NCBI GenBank assembly: GCA_951813085.1
Contig: OX638348.1
Coordinates: forward strand, 1,621,627-1,685,626
Source: an uncultured Opitutaceae bacterium
Lineage (GTDB): Bacteria; Verrucomicrobiota; Verrucomicrobiia; Opitutales; Opitutaceae
Reading direction: 5' to 3'
Length of the DNA stretch: 64,000 nucleotides
Shown: one piece after another, positions 1 to 9,732 of the stretch
Layout: each line of letters begins with the position of its first letter
Numbering within the stretch: the first letter of the stretch is position 1
The notes under the pieces: model-generated
The model's input: only the letters and a program-made list of their open reading frames with translations
Told to the model about the DNA's origin: nothing
The model's database searches: none
Program-made: the position numbers and the translations under genes

Positions 1-2404
1 GAATCGCGCTTTGTATCGCATCGAACGCCTTGTTCACTTCCTTGTCCTTCAAAGTACGCTCCTTGGAACGGAACTCCATAGAAAGGGCGACGCTCTTCTT
101 TCCCACCGGTAATCCCTCGCCTTCATAAACATCGAACACGTCAATGGACTCCAATTCGAAGGTGCCTTGGGTCGATTTCTGAGCGATTTTCTCCACAGTC
201 TTCAATACAGCGCTGGCCAACTCCCCTTCATCCACCAAGAGCGCTAGATCTTTAGAAGACGACGGAAAGAGGCTGAAGGACTGGAACTGTACGCGTTTCG
301 TGGCCTTCAGGCGCTCAGGCAAGATACAGAAAGAGCCAGCCATAATATCCCCTTCGATATCCATAGCCTTCATACGCTCCAAATTCATCAAGCCAAACTC
401 TGCGGAAATCCCTGCTCGTGGATCTTCCACAAGCGCTGCCTGGCCTGATTGCCAAGCCGTCGACGCATCCTCGATTTGGGTCATGCCAAAGCGACCGATA
501 TTGATGCCTGCCATGCCAGCGAGAATCTCAGCGCGCCGCTTCGCTAGATAAAAATCATCGGCCTCGCGCGCCTTCCAGCTTCTGGCCTGTCCGACCGAAC
601 AGGCAACGAAGGCCACAGAGATCATTTCGACCAGCTTTCCGTTGGATTCTCGGAAAACGCGACCCGTTTCGAAAAACCGTGTGGCGCCGGTCTTGCGCGA
701 TTGATTCAGGCGAAGCGTTTCCAGAATACCGGGTATCAAGCTATGCCTTAGCTGTGTTTGATCCTCGCTGATGGGATTCTTGAGCTCTAGCGGCAAAGCG
801 GCCACTGAGTCTGCCCAAGCCTTCTGCTCATCCCCGGAACGAAGCGTATAGTTCACGACTTCGCAAAAATGCTGTCCCACCAGGTAACGGGTCGCTTCGC
901 GAGCGTATTCCGTTATCGGATGGTCATTGGCTCCGGTAGCGGTCGCAACCACGGCGCCCGATGGAATCTTGTCCGTGTCGTAGATTCGCAACACTTCCTC
1001 AAGCAGATCAATCGGACGTTCCAGGTCACCGCGATAGCTCGGCACTTCCACTGTCCAGTTGCCGTCGCCGGAAACGTTGAGATTGAGACGCTCTAGGCTG
1101 CTCTTTATCTCTGCATCCGAAATTTCGAATCCTGCCTTCGCTCGGACCCAATCGGAAGACAATTCTATCGTCCGATTCCAATCCGGCTCCGCGCCTGCTA
1201 CGTATTCAGGGCCGCAGACTTCGCCACCCGCGGTTTCCAGAATCAGCTGAACCGCTCGGTCAGTCGCGTAGCGCAGCGATCTAGGATCGACGCCTCTCTC
1301 GAATCGGTACGAGCTGTCTGAGGATAGTCCCAAAGTCTTGGATACCCAGCGAATCGTAGTGGGATTGAAATAGGCAACCTCAAGCACTAAGTCCACCGTG
1401 TACGGCTTCACCCCCGAATTCTGCCCTCCCATCACTCCGGCGACCGCGAGAGCGCGGGATTTATCAGCGACCACGACCATGCGACTCGACAGCTTGCGCT
1501 CGATGTCGTCCAAGGTAGTGATGCCCTCCTCTTCACGGGCATTGCGCACCGTAATTTTCCCGCCGTTGATGTCGCGGGCATCGAAGGCGTGCAAGGGATT
1601 GCCACATTCGTGCAGCACGAAATTAGTAACATCGACCACGTTGTTGATTGGACGCAGCCCTATCGAACCGAGAAGCTCCTGCATCCATGCAGGGCTCGGT
1701 CCGATCGTTACGCCTTTGATCACCGTAGCGCGATAGAGTGGACAATCGTCGGGGCATTCCACAGTAGCCCCGCTGAAGATCGACTCTGCAGCGACGCGGG
1801 AGGATGGCTCCGGAAGTTCCGAAGTAGAAGGGATTTTCAGCTCCCTCTGATACCAGGCGGCCAATTCTCGAGCGATGCCGATATGCGAAAGGCAATCAGG
1901 ACGGTTTGGAGTGACCTCGAGATTGAATACAGTGTCGCTATCGGTGAGGACGGCGTTGATGGGCGTTCCCAAATCAGGGGCGCCTTCGAGTATCAGCAAT
2001 CCCGCTGCATCCTCGCCCGCTCCGATTTCCTTGCCGGAGCACATCATTCCATCCGACTCGACCCCTCGAAGCTTGGATCGCTTGATCTTGAATCCACTAG
2101 GTAGAACTGCGCCTGGCAACGCTACCGGAACGCGATCGCCCACCTTGTAGTTGCTGGCTCCGCACACGATCGACTTTTCACCGATCTCATCGCCTAGAGC
2201 GACGCGACACACGCCAAGCTTGTCCGCATTGGGATGCTGCTCGCGATCGAGCACCTCTCCGACCACGACGTTTTCTAATTGAGGGACCCCCGTGGTTTCC
2301 ATGTCGTCTACCTCGAATCCGAGCAAGGTAAGCGAGTCGGCGATTTCCTGCGGCGATTCAGGTAAATCGATATAGCGTTGCAGCCAATTAAGTGAAATTT
2401 TCAT
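1..2404 (-). CDS. pheT: Phenylalanine--tRNA ligase beta subunit (partial, C-terminus off the left edge)
   Basis: Open frame from an ATG at 2404 to the left edge, about 801 residues, so only a short C-terminal piece is missing compared with the usual ~800-820. The N-terminus starts MKISLNWLQRYID, typical of PheT. It is followed by the EMAP/OB-fold tRNA-binding region (VVVGEVLDREQHPNADKL, about residues 45-62), the B3/B4 core (VTPNRPDCLSHIGIARE) and a C-terminal ferredoxin-like anticodon-binding domain (SSSKDLALLVDEG). The beta subunit pairs with PheS to form the cytoplasmic (alpha-beta)2 enzyme that charges tRNA-Phe. It lies 22 nt downstream of pheS in the same direction, so the two are almost certainly cotranscribed. 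Recognition is very secure. Confidence 0.97.
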   Translation of the reverse strand, partial: MKISLNWLQRYIDLPESPQEIADSLTLLGFEVDDMETTGVPQLENVVVGEVLDREQHPNADKLGVCRVALGDEIGEKSIVCGASNYKVGDRVPVALPGAVLPSGFKIKRSKLRGVESDGMMCSGKEIGAGEDAAGLLILEGAPDLGTPINAVLTDSDTVFNLEVTPNRPDCLSHIGIARELAAWYQRELKIPSTSELPEPSSRVAAESIFSGATVECPDDCPLYRATVIKGVTIGPSPAWMQELLGSIGLRPINNVVDVTNFVLHECGNPLHAFDARDINGGKITVRNAREEEGITTLDDIERKLSSRMVVVADKSRALAVAGVMGGQNSGVKPYTVDLVLEVAYFNPTTIRWVSKTLGLSSDSSYRFERGVDPRSLRYATDRAVQLILETAGGEVCGPEYVAGAEPDWNRTIELSSDWVRAKAGFEISDAEIKSSLERLNLNVSGDGNWTVEVPSYRGDLERPIDLLEEVLRIYDTDKIPSGAVVATATGANDHPITEYAREATRYLVGQHFCEVVNYTLRSGDEQKAWADSVAALPLELKNPISEDQTQLRHSLIPGILETLRLNQSRKTGATRFFETGRVFRESNGKLVEMISVAFVACSVGQARSWKAREADDFYLAKRRAEILAGMAGINIGRFGMTQIEDASTAWQSGQAALVEDPRAGISAEFGLMNLERMKAMDIEGDIMAGSFCILPERLKATKRVQFQSFSLFPSSSKDLALLVDEGELASAVLKTVEKIAQKSTQGTFELESIDVFDVYEGEGLPVGKKSVALSMEFRSKERTLKDKEVNKAFDAIQSAI

Positions 2405-2426
2405 TTTACGGAATGCGTCGAAACCC

Positions 2427-3467
2427 TTACGCGAATTGCTTCAGAAATCGCTGATCATTTTGGTAGAAATAGCGAATATCGTCGATGCCATAGATGATCA
2501 TAGCGATGCGCTCGATCCCCATTCCGAATGCGAATCCTGAATACGCTTCGGGATCGTAGCCTACCGCGGAAAAGACTTCGGGCTCCACCATGCCGCATCC
2601 GGCGATTTCCACCCAGTCGCTGCCAAGCTTCGCTAAATGGCGCGACGAGAAATCCACTTCGAAGCTGGGTTCCGTGTAAGGGAAGAAGTGAGGACGGAAA
2701 CGGGTGGTCGTTCCCTTGCCAAGCAATTGCTCGAAGAAATAGTCCAGAATGGCTTTCAAGTCGCGCACGGTTACATTCTTGTCCACGTATAAGCCCTCTA
2801 CCTGATGGAAGTTGGCGCTGTGCGTCGCGTCGACGGTGTCCCTACGAAAGCAGCGACCCGGCGAGATAATGCGGATGGGCGGCTCGCCCTTCAGCATCGT
2901 GCGAATCTGTACCGACGAGGTATGCGTACGCAGCAAGTAACGCTCGTCCGTCTTTTTGGATACATTGGCGAAGTCTGCATCATCGGGAAGATAGAAGGTG
3001 TCCTGCAAGTCGCGAGCGGGATGGTCCTTCGGAGTATTTAACGCATCGAAGCAGTAGTACTCCGTTTCCACTTCTGTCCCTTCGGCAACTGTGAATCCGA
3101 TTTGCTTGAAGATGCGGCAGATCTCTTCCCGAACCTGCGTCAACGGATGTACGCTGCCCGGACCGCTGTCAGGCGACGGCAAAGACGGATCGATCGCCGG
3201 GCCGAGACGCTCGGCGATTTCCGCTGCCTTGATCGAGGCTAAGGCTTTATCGTAGAGGGCTTGTACGCTCGTCTTCGCCTCGTTTATGAGCTTGCCGAAT
3301 GCGGGGCGGTCTTCCTTGGCTACCTGCCCCATGCCTTTCATCACTTTGGTTAGGGAGCCGTTTGGCCCCGTTATCTCGGCCTTGAACGCTTCGAAGCCGG
3401 CGCGAGTCGATACCAAGCCCACTTGCGACTGGGCGGATGCAACGATCTGATTGAGTTCCTCTTCCAT
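2427..3467 (-). CDS. pheS: Phenylalanine--tRNA ligase alpha subunit
   Basis: 346 residues, normal length for PheS. It has an N-terminal coiled-coil arm (about residues 1-85) and then a class II synthetase core. Motif 2 is around FHQVEGLYVDKNVTV, and motif 3 is GFAFGMGIERIAMIIYGIDD near the C-terminus. The substrate-loop sequence HPLTQVREEICRIF and the HPARD motif (DHPARDLQDTFYLP) are also typical. It catalyses ATP-dependent charging of tRNA-Phe with PheT, which follows 22 nt downstream. No strong Shine-Dalgarno is visible before the ATG at 3467. A hairpin plus T-run lies about 60 nt upstream, so expression may be separated from rplT by termination or attenuation. Confidence 0.97.
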   Translation of the reverse strand: MEEELNQIVASAQSQVGLVSTRAGFEAFKAEITGPNGSLTKVMKGMGQVAKEDRPAFGKLINEAKTSVQALYDKALASIKAAEIAERLGPAIDPSLPSPDSGPGSVHPLTQVREEICRIFKQIGFTVAEGTEVETEYYCFDALNTPKDHPARDLQDTFYLPDDADFANVSKKTDERYLLRTHTSSVQIRTMLKGEPPIRIISPGRCFRRDTVDATHSANFHQVEGLYVDKNVTVRDLKAILDYFFEQLLGKGTTTRFRPHFFPYTEPSFEVDFSSRHLAKLGSDWVEIAGCGMVEPEVFSAVGYDPEAYSGFAFGMGIERIAMIIYGIDDIRYFYQNDQRFLKQFA

Positions 3468-3527
3468 GGAGTCTTGCGGAGGGAGTTAAGGTCTAAAGGC
3501 GTATTGGGCGGGTTCTAAATTCCGATC

Positions 3528-3563
3528 AAAAAAAGGGAGTCCGAGCAGATACTCGAACTCCCT
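3528..3563 (-). terminator. Hairpin plus T-run between rplT and pheS (terminator or attenuator)
   Basis: On the minus strand a 12-bp stem with one G-T pair (arms AGGGAGTTCGAG and CTCGGACTCCCT, loop TATCTG) is followed directly by seven T residues. This is the textbook form of an intrinsic terminator. It sits about 65 nt after the rplT stop and about 60 nt before the pheS start, reading in the operon direction. It could end the rpmI-rplT transcript or act as an attenuator for pheST. No leader peptide or T-box was recognised. Confidence 0.75.
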
Positions 3564-3627
3564 ATCGTTAAAGGCGAAAATCGTTGTTCAGACAGATTTC
3601 TCCGTCTCTATCGCCGCTATTCGAGCG

Positions 3628-3999
3628 CTAGGCAGCGGCCTTGTTCTTCAAGGCTTCCTTCGCTTTCTCAACGAGGCTGCTAAATGCGGCGGCATCATTA
3701 ACTGCGAGATCAGCCAGTACCTTGCGGTCCAGAGTGATTTCTGCGGCTTTAAGGCCTTCTTGGAAGCGGCTGTAGCTGATGCCATCTGCGCGGCAGGCGG
3801 CATTGATGCGAACGATCCAAAGCTGGCGCATTGTGCGCTTCTTCGTGCGGCGGTCGCGATAGGCGTACTGGAGGGCGTGGGCTACGGCCTCTTTCGCGTA
3901 TTTGTACAAGCGCGATTTGTTGCCGAAGTAGCCCTTGGCTTGCTTCAGCATCTTTTTGCGACGCTTGCGGTATGCAGGTGAATTTGTTGCTCTAGGCAT
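3628..3999 (-). CDS. rplT: 50S ribosomal protein L20
   Basis: 123 residues, very basic, with the L20 signature [18 protein letters not shown] and the conserved segments [19 protein letters not shown] and [21 protein letters not shown]20 binds 23S rRNA and is needed for early assembly of the large subunit. It lies 82 nt downstream of rpmI (L35) and upstream of pheS, the usual order. The alanine-rich basic C-terminus ([13 protein letters not shown]) is normal. In many bacteria L20 represses its own operon; no such site was identified here. Confidence 0.98.
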   Translation of the reverse strand: MPRATNSPAYRKRRKKMLKQAKGYFGNKSRLYKYAKEAVAHALQYAYRDRRTKKRTMRQLWIVRINAACRADGISYSRFQEGLKAAEITLDRKVLADLAVNDAAAFSSLVEKAKEALKNKAAA

Positions 4000-4081
4000 G
4001 TTGTTCCTTTCTGGAGTTAAATTTCGTCAGGTCGCCTGAATTGATTTTACCTGAGCGAAATAAGTTTCTCTTTATCAGCGA

Positions 4082-4276
4082 TTAAAGTCCGTGTGGAAGG
4101 CCGCGCATCAGATCTGCTTGGCGTCCCGGCGAAACGGATTTGTCCCTGTTGAGGTTGCGCTTCTGCTTGGTCGTTTTTTGGTGAAGATGATGTCGCGTTC
4201 CCGGAGAACGACGAATCAGCTTCCCAGTGCCCGTAAGCTTGAAGCGTTTTGCTATGGATTTCTTAGTCTTTTGCAT
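4082..4276 (-). CDS. rpmI: 50S ribosomal protein L35
   Basis: 64 residues from the ATG at 4276 (MQKTKKSIAKRFKLTGTGKL). An upstream in-frame ATG at 4300 would add eight hydrophobic residues not found in L35, so the shorter start is chosen. L35 signatures are the KRFKLTGTGKLIRRSPGTRH block and TKQKRNLNRD. It is a small basic component of the large subunit. It is the first gene of the block here: infC, which commonly precedes rpmI, is absent, and the next gene upstream is a convergent-looking Gfo/Idh fragment on the other strand. Confidence 0.96.
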   Translation of the reverse strand: MQKTKKSIAKRFKLTGTGKLIRRSPGTRHHLHQKTTKQKRNLNRDKSVSPGRQADLMRGLPHGL

Positions 4277-4448
4277 GACTTTTAGGAAAACCGAGAACAA
4301 AGATGCAAAACGAGCGGCGTGTAAAGGGGAAAGAGCGGCCCATTCCGTAAAAACGCTGGCAATTGCTACTCCCCTCTCTTCCCCCTTCCGAAAGGGGACG
4401 AATCCCTATCGGGTAATTCGTTGCCAAACCGCAGTCACTGCGCCCAAG

Positions 4449-4922
<474 letters not shown>

Positions 4923-5556
4923 AGATTTTAAATTAGCTGTAGAGACCTCTTCCACCGGAATTCCATTGTTTGCTTGGGTAACGAAACTCTCGCTAAGAAC
5001 GTACGCCGAAACAATCTTGGACGGGTTTCCGGAACCCCTAGGACTCGCGGACCATCTCCATGGTTTGGGCATGCTAGCCCACACTTGAAAGAGCACAAAC
5101 TCTTATGGCTGAGGGAAGTTGAAAATCAGATAAGAGCTATTTAACCAATCGATCCTTTTTCGAAAAAATCCTACGCGGCAAATTCCATAGGGACCCGTGA
5201 CATCCCCTTTGGTTGAGGGCAGACCCCCTCCTCCCTCTGATCAACGAGCCGAATCTAGGCCAGTATAATAGAATTTATAATAACGAAATCCTTGAGTTGC
5301 TTGTAAACAAGCAGTTACGTATTTCTATTGACTGATTAAGTATCAGCGAAGCCTCAATTTTATGCTCGCACTCCCCTTTTGTTTATGCTTTCAGGCTGAA
5401 TAAATCGGTTAAATCGCACTCGAAAAGAGAGCTTGTTTTTATAGTGCTGTTATTTTCTACCAATTACTAATCAAGGGGTTACAAATTCTTAATCTCATTC
5501 CAAATTTCCACCCTAGCTCCGGATACTGGCCAATTCCTCCCAATATCCTCCCGTCC
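4923..5556. other. Gene-free stretch upstream of the type I RM operon
   Basis: About 630 bases with no convincing protein on either strand. The part from about 5100 onwards is clearly more A+T rich than the flanking core genes (for example ataatagaatttataataacg near 5265-5285) and presumably carries the promoter of the hsdM operon. No exact promoter, tRNA-like attachment repeat or integrase remnant was recognised. It is the left junction of the accessory island. Confidence 0.5.
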
Positions 5557-7086
5557 ATGTCTCAGCCAAACAACCTTCCAGATCATCTTTTGAAAACCAA
5601 TACGCTTTCCCAAAGCCAGCTCGAGCAATACCTCTCGAAAGCCGCATGGATTCTAAAAGGTCCCATCGGAGCTTCCGATTTCAAGGCGTACATCTTCCCA
5701 ATGCTTTTTTTCAAACGCATTTCGGATGTGTACGACGAGGAGTTTCAAAATGCGCTAAAGGAGTCCGAGGGAGACGAGGACTACGCAGCGCTACCCGAAT
5801 TTCATCGATTTGTCATACCTGAAGGATGTCACTGGGACAATATTCGGGAAACGACCTCTAACATTGGTTTGAAGATCGAGACCTGTCTCAGAGAAATCGA
5901 ACGTGCTAACCAAGAGTTTTTGTATGGAATTTTCGGTGACGCTCAATGGTCAAACAAAAACAGCCTTCCTGACCGTCTCCTAACGGATCTAGTGGAACAC
6001 TTCTCACAATACACCCTGTCTACAGAACTCGTACCCCGCGACATGCTTGGACAAGCCTACGAGTACTTGATCAAGCATTTCGCTGATTTAACGAACAAGA
6101 AAGCTGGTGAATTTTACACCCCTCGTTCCGTTGTTCACCTCATAGGATTGATTACCGATCCCCACGAGCGAGAGAGCATTTACGATCCCGCATGCGGCAC
6201 CGGTGGGATGCTAATTGAATCCATCGACCATCTTAAAGAAAACGGCGAAGACTTCCGCACTCTGAAACTCTATGGTCAAGAGAAGAATCTTACATCTTCA
6301 TCAATCGCTAGGATGAATATGTTCCTTCACGGTGTAGAAGATTTCCAAGTCGTACGCGGCGACACATTGCGATCCCCTGCATTTTTCGATGCGGACGGCT
6401 TGCAGACCTATGACTGTGTCATAGCCAATCCTCCTTTTTCTCTCAAAGAATGGGGAGCGGACATTTGGACAAACGATCCGTACGGACGCAACATCGCTGG
6501 CGTGCCACCGAAAGGGAACGGCGATATGGCATGGGTTCAGCACATGCTCAAGTCCATGAAGAAAAAGACGGGCCGAATGGCCGTGGTAATCCCGCATGGA
6601 GCTCTCTTCCGAAAAGCCGCGGAAGGCAGAATACGCAAAGCAATTCTTGAAATGGACCTCCTCGAAGCTGTTATCGGCCTCGGACCAAACATCTTCTATG
6701 GCACTCCACTTGCAGCTTGTATCATGATTTTCAGGGCAAAGAAGCCCATAGCCCGTAAAAACAAAGTCCTCTTCGTCGATGCGTCTGATCAAATCCGAGT
6801 TGGTCGTGCCCAAAATTTCCTCGAGAAAGAACACGTCGACCGAGTCTACAAATGGTACCGAAACTATGATGACGTCGAAAATCACGTCAAAATCGCCAAA
6901 ATCGAAGACATCGCGGAAAATGATCACAAGCTCAACATCCCACTCTATGTCGAAAAGATCATCGAGGAAGACCTTCCTACTGTGGATGAAGCACGCGCCG
7001 ATCTGAGGAACGCTTGGAACGACTGCCAAAACGCCGAGAAGCACCTAAAGAAGAAACTCAAAGAATTTGGAGTGACGATAGAATGA
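5557..7086 (+). CDS. hsdM: Type I restriction-modification system, first methyltransferase subunit (HsdM-1)
   Basis: 509 residues, usual HsdM size. An N-terminal helical HsdM domain (LEQYLSKAAWILKG, FKRISDVYDEEF) leads into the N6-adenine methylase domain. The SAM-binding motif I is DPACGTGG (residues 210-217) and the catalytic motif IV is NPPF (291-294). GEFYTPRSVV just before motif I is a hallmark of the family. The product methylates adenine in the host recognition sequence in complex with HsdS. It opens a four-gene operon; its stop overlaps the start of a second hsdM (ATGA). Codon use is less G+C rich than in the following hsdM. All catalytic residues are intact. Confidence 0.95.
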   Translation: MSQPNNLPDHLLKTNTLSQSQLEQYLSKAAWILKGPIGASDFKAYIFPMLFFKRISDVYDEEFQNALKESEGDEDYAALPEFHRFVIPEGCHWDNIRETTSNIGLKIETCLREIERANQEFLYGIFGDAQWSNKNSLPDRLLTDLVEHFSQYTLSTELVPRDMLGQAYEYLIKHFADLTNKKAGEFYTPRSVVHLIGLITDPHERESIYDPACGTGGMLIESIDHLKENGEDFRTLKLYGQEKNLTSSSIARMNMFLHGVEDFQVVRGDTLRSPAFFDADGLQTYDCVIANPPFSLKEWGADIWTNDPYGRNIAGVPPKGNGDMAWVQHMLKSMKKKTGRMAVVIPHGALFRKAAEGRIRKAILEMDLLEAVIGLGPNIFYGTPLAACIMIFRAKKPIARKNKVLFVDASDQIRVGRAQNFLEKEHVDRVYKWYRNYDDVENHVKIAKIEDIAENDHKLNIPLYVEKIIEEDLPTVDEARADLRNAWNDCQNAEKHLKKKLKEFGVTIE

Positions 7087-8543
7087 ACCAGCAAACCCTC
7101 GAAAAATACCTGTGGGGTGCCGCCACCTACCTCCGTGGCCACATCGATGCCGGCGACTACAAGCAGTTCATCTTTCCGCTCCTCTTCTTCAAGCGCATCT
7201 GCGACGTCTACGACGAGGAATACACAGAAGCCCTCGCCGAGAGCGATGGCGACAAGGACTACGCCCGCAGCGCCGAGTTCCACCGCTTCCTCGTCCCAAA
7301 GAAACACCACTGGACCACCGTCCGCGAAACCCCAACCAACGTCGGCCTCGCCATCCAGGAGGCCATGCACGCCATCGAGAAGGCCAACCCCGACACTCTC
7401 AGCGGCATCTTCGGCGACGCCTCGTGGACGAACAAGGACCGGCTCTCCGACGAGACCCTCGTCAACCTGCTCGAGCACTTCTCCGCCCACACCCTCAGCA
7501 TCGCCAACGTCCCCGACGACCAGCTGGGCAACGCCTACGAATACCTCATCAAGCAGTTCGCCGACGACAGTGGCCACACCGCCGCCGAGTTCTACACCAA
7601 CCGCACCATCGTCCGCCTCATGACCCTCATCATGGATCCGCAGCCCGGCGAGAGCGTCTACGATCCCACCTGCGGCTCCGGCGGCCTCCTCCTCAACTGC
7701 GCCCTCCAACTCAAGGACGCCGGCTATGAATACCGCACCCTCAAGCTCTACGGCCAGGAGATCAATCTCATCACCTCCGCCATCGCCCGCATGAACATGT
7801 TCATGCACGGCATCGAGGAATTCCGGATCGTCCGCGGCGACACCCTCAGCGAACCCGCCCTGCTCGAAAACGACACCCTCAAAACCTTCAACGTCATCCT
7901 CGCCAATCCACCCTACTCGATCAAAGCCTGGGATCGCACTGCCTTCGAAAACGATCCCTGGGGACGCAACCTCTGGGGCACCCCGCCGCAAGGCTGTGCC
8001 GACTACGCCTTCCAGCAGCACATCCAGAAAAGCCTCAATCCGAAAAACGGGCGCTCCATCTCCCTCTATCCGCACGGCATCCTCTTCCGCGATGCCGAGG
8101 CCACCATGCGCCGCCAGATGATCGAAAGCGACGTCGTCGAATGCGTTATCGGGCTCGGCCCCAACCTCTTCTACAACTCCTCGATGGAAGCCTGTCTGCT
8201 CATCACCAATACCAACAAGCCCAAGAAGCGGCGTGGGAAAATCCTCATCGTCAATGCCGTCAAGGAAGTGCGGCAGGACAAAGACATGGGTTTCCTCGAA
8301 GAACACCACATTCAGAAGATCTACGACGCCTACCGCGCGTTCGACGATCAGGACGGCTTCGCCCGTGTCGTCACCCTCGACGACGTCGGCGAGCGCAATG
8401 GCAGCCTCAACATCGCCCTCTACCTGAGCAACATTGATTCCAGTGGCGAAACCATCACCCTCGACGAAGCTGTCCGGAACTGGAGCGACTCCAGCAAGGC
8501 GCTGAAATCGAGCATGGAAGAACTCTTCACCACCGTGAGCTGA
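7083..8543 (+). CDS. hsdM: Type I restriction-modification system, second methyltransferase subunit (HsdM-2)
   Basis: 486 residues from the ATG at 7083, which overlaps the previous stop by 4 nt. The frame extends upstream but MNQQTLEKYLWGAATYL matches the family start. It is a clear paralogue of HsdM-1: helical N-domain, AEFYTNRTIVRL, motif I DPTCGSGG (194-201) and motif IV NPPY (275-278). It is noticeably more G+C rich with C-ending codons, unlike HsdM-1, so the two were probably joined by recombination and are not a recent duplication. Both appear catalytically competent. It may form a heteromeric M1-M2-S enzyme or be the partner proper of this HsdS/HsdR, with HsdM-1 as an added subunit. 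Confidence 0.94.
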   Translation: MNQQTLEKYLWGAATYLRGHIDAGDYKQFIFPLLFFKRICDVYDEEYTEALAESDGDKDYARSAEFHRFLVPKKHHWTTVRETPTNVGLAIQEAMHAIEKANPDTLSGIFGDASWTNKDRLSDETLVNLLEHFSAHTLSIANVPDDQLGNAYEYLIKQFADDSGHTAAEFYTNRTIVRLMTLIMDPQPGESVYDPTCGSGGLLLNCALQLKDAGYEYRTLKLYGQEINLITSAIARMNMFMHGIEEFRIVRGDTLSEPALLENDTLKTFNVILANPPYSIKAWDRTAFENDPWGRNLWGTPPQGCADYAFQQHIQKSLNPKNGRSISLYPHGILFRDAEATMRRQMIESDVVECVIGLGPNLFYNSSMEACLLITNTNKPKKRRGKILIVNAVKEVRQDKDMGFLEEHHIQKIYDAYRAFDDQDGFARVVTLDDVGERNGSLNIALYLSNIDSSGETITLDEAVRNWSDSSKALKSSMEELFTTVS

Positions 8544-8544
8544 G

Positions 8545-9684
8545 ATGTCGCTTCCGTCGCTACAGAGTCTGGACAAATCGACCTGGCAAAGACTGCCCTT
8601 CGGCGAAATCGCCCAAAGCATCGGTGAACGCGTCGATCCCACCACCACCGACCTTCAAATCTACGTCGGCCTGAAGCACATCGATCCCGAGTCGATCCAC
8701 ATCAAACGCTTCGGCAAGCGCGAGGATGTCAGTGGGCAGAAGCTTCGATGCTATCCCGGTGACGTGATCTTCGGTCGTCGCCGCGCCTATCAACGAAAAG
8801 CGGCTATCTGTGAATTCGACGGTTTCTGTTCCGCGCACGCGCTCGTGCTCCGAGCGATTCCTGAAGTGATCGATCCGAAGCTCTTCCCGTTCTTCCTGCA
8901 TTCCGACCCATTCATGCACCGCGCCGTTGATATTTCAGTCGGCAGCCTGTCCCCCACCATCAACTGGACGAAGCTCAAAAAAGAGGAATTCCTCCTCCCG
9001 CCCAAAGAACGGCAAGCCAAACTGGCCGAACTCCTCTGGGCTGCCGACGCCGTGGTAGACCGATCCGGGCTCGCGCGGCAACGTACGCTCACCGCCCAAA
9101 AGGCCGCATTCCATTCTTCAGCCGACGCAGCCGATAAGACGCAAATCAAGCGCGTTGCTACCGTATCGAATGGCACGACTCCGAGCACGAAGCATCCGGA
9201 GTATTGGGAGCAAGGCAACATTCCTTGGCTGCCGTCCGGAAAAGTTCACGATAAATTCGTTCGAGCATCCGAAACCTTCATCACAGATGCAGCCATAGAG
9301 GAAAAGAAGGCGAAAATTAAGCCTGCTAACTCAAGTCTTGTCGCAATGTGTGGACAGACGCGAGGCTTCTCAGCAATGCTGATGATAGATTCCGCGATCA
9401 ACCAATCCTTTGCCTGCGTTACCCCAAAGTCTATCGACCCTACATTCTTGTTTTATGCGCTATTCTTCAGCTATCAGCAGCTTCGGGATATTTCCCAGGG
9501 AAGCGCTCAATTAGGGTTGAATTGCGAACTTGTAGGGAACTTTAAGATTCCGATTCCAGACGAAGCCATCCAGGCCAAAACAGGTAACGAATTGCTGCTT
9601 GCAGAGGACGCGATCGATCGGATCTCAGAGCACCTTTCTTCCTCCCGTGCCCTCTTGAAGTCTCTCATAAACCAAATTTTCTAA
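8545..9684 (+). CDS. hsdS: Type I restriction-modification system specificity subunit
   Basis: 379 residues. It shows the two-repeat HsdS plan: a first target-recognition domain (about 10-150, ending LSPTINWTKLKKEEFLLPP), a helical spacer (KERQAKLAELLWAADAVVDR), a second target-recognition domain (about 195-335, with GTTPSTKHPEYWEQGNIPWL and GSAQLGLNCELVGNFKIPIP) and a C-terminal helix. Each domain reads one half of a bipartite DNA site. It starts 1 nt after hsdM-2. The first domain shares the high-G+C style of hsdM-2, but the second domain is visibly more A+T rich, the usual sign of domain exchange by recombination. The recognition sequence cannot be told from the protein. Confidence 0.93.
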   Translation: MSLPSLQSLDKSTWQRLPFGEIAQSIGERVDPTTTDLQIYVGLKHIDPESIHIKRFGKREDVSGQKLRCYPGDVIFGRRRAYQRKAAICEFDGFCSAHALVLRAIPEVIDPKLFPFFLHSDPFMHRAVDISVGSLSPTINWTKLKKEEFLLPPKERQAKLAELLWAADAVVDRSGLARQRTLTAQKAAFHSSADAADKTQIKRVATVSNGTTPSTKHPEYWEQGNIPWLPSGKVHDKFVRASETFITDAAIEEKKAKIKPANSSLVAMCGQTRGFSAMLMIDSAINQSFACVTPKSIDPTFLFYALFFSYQQLRDISQGSAQLGLNCELVGNFKIPIPDEAIQAKTGNELLLAEDAIDRISEHLSSSRALLKSLINQIF

Positions 9685-9732
9685 CCAGCCCAACCCTCTT
9701 GAATCGCCCCGCCTGATCCCGATCGCCCGCCC

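Noticed and set aside
6945..8648. 567-residue minus-strand open frame across the two hsdM genes
   Set aside because: It is antisense to hsdM-2 with its C-ending codons, made of GVE/VDE-rich low-complexity sequence, and has no motif; the plus-strand protein is certain.
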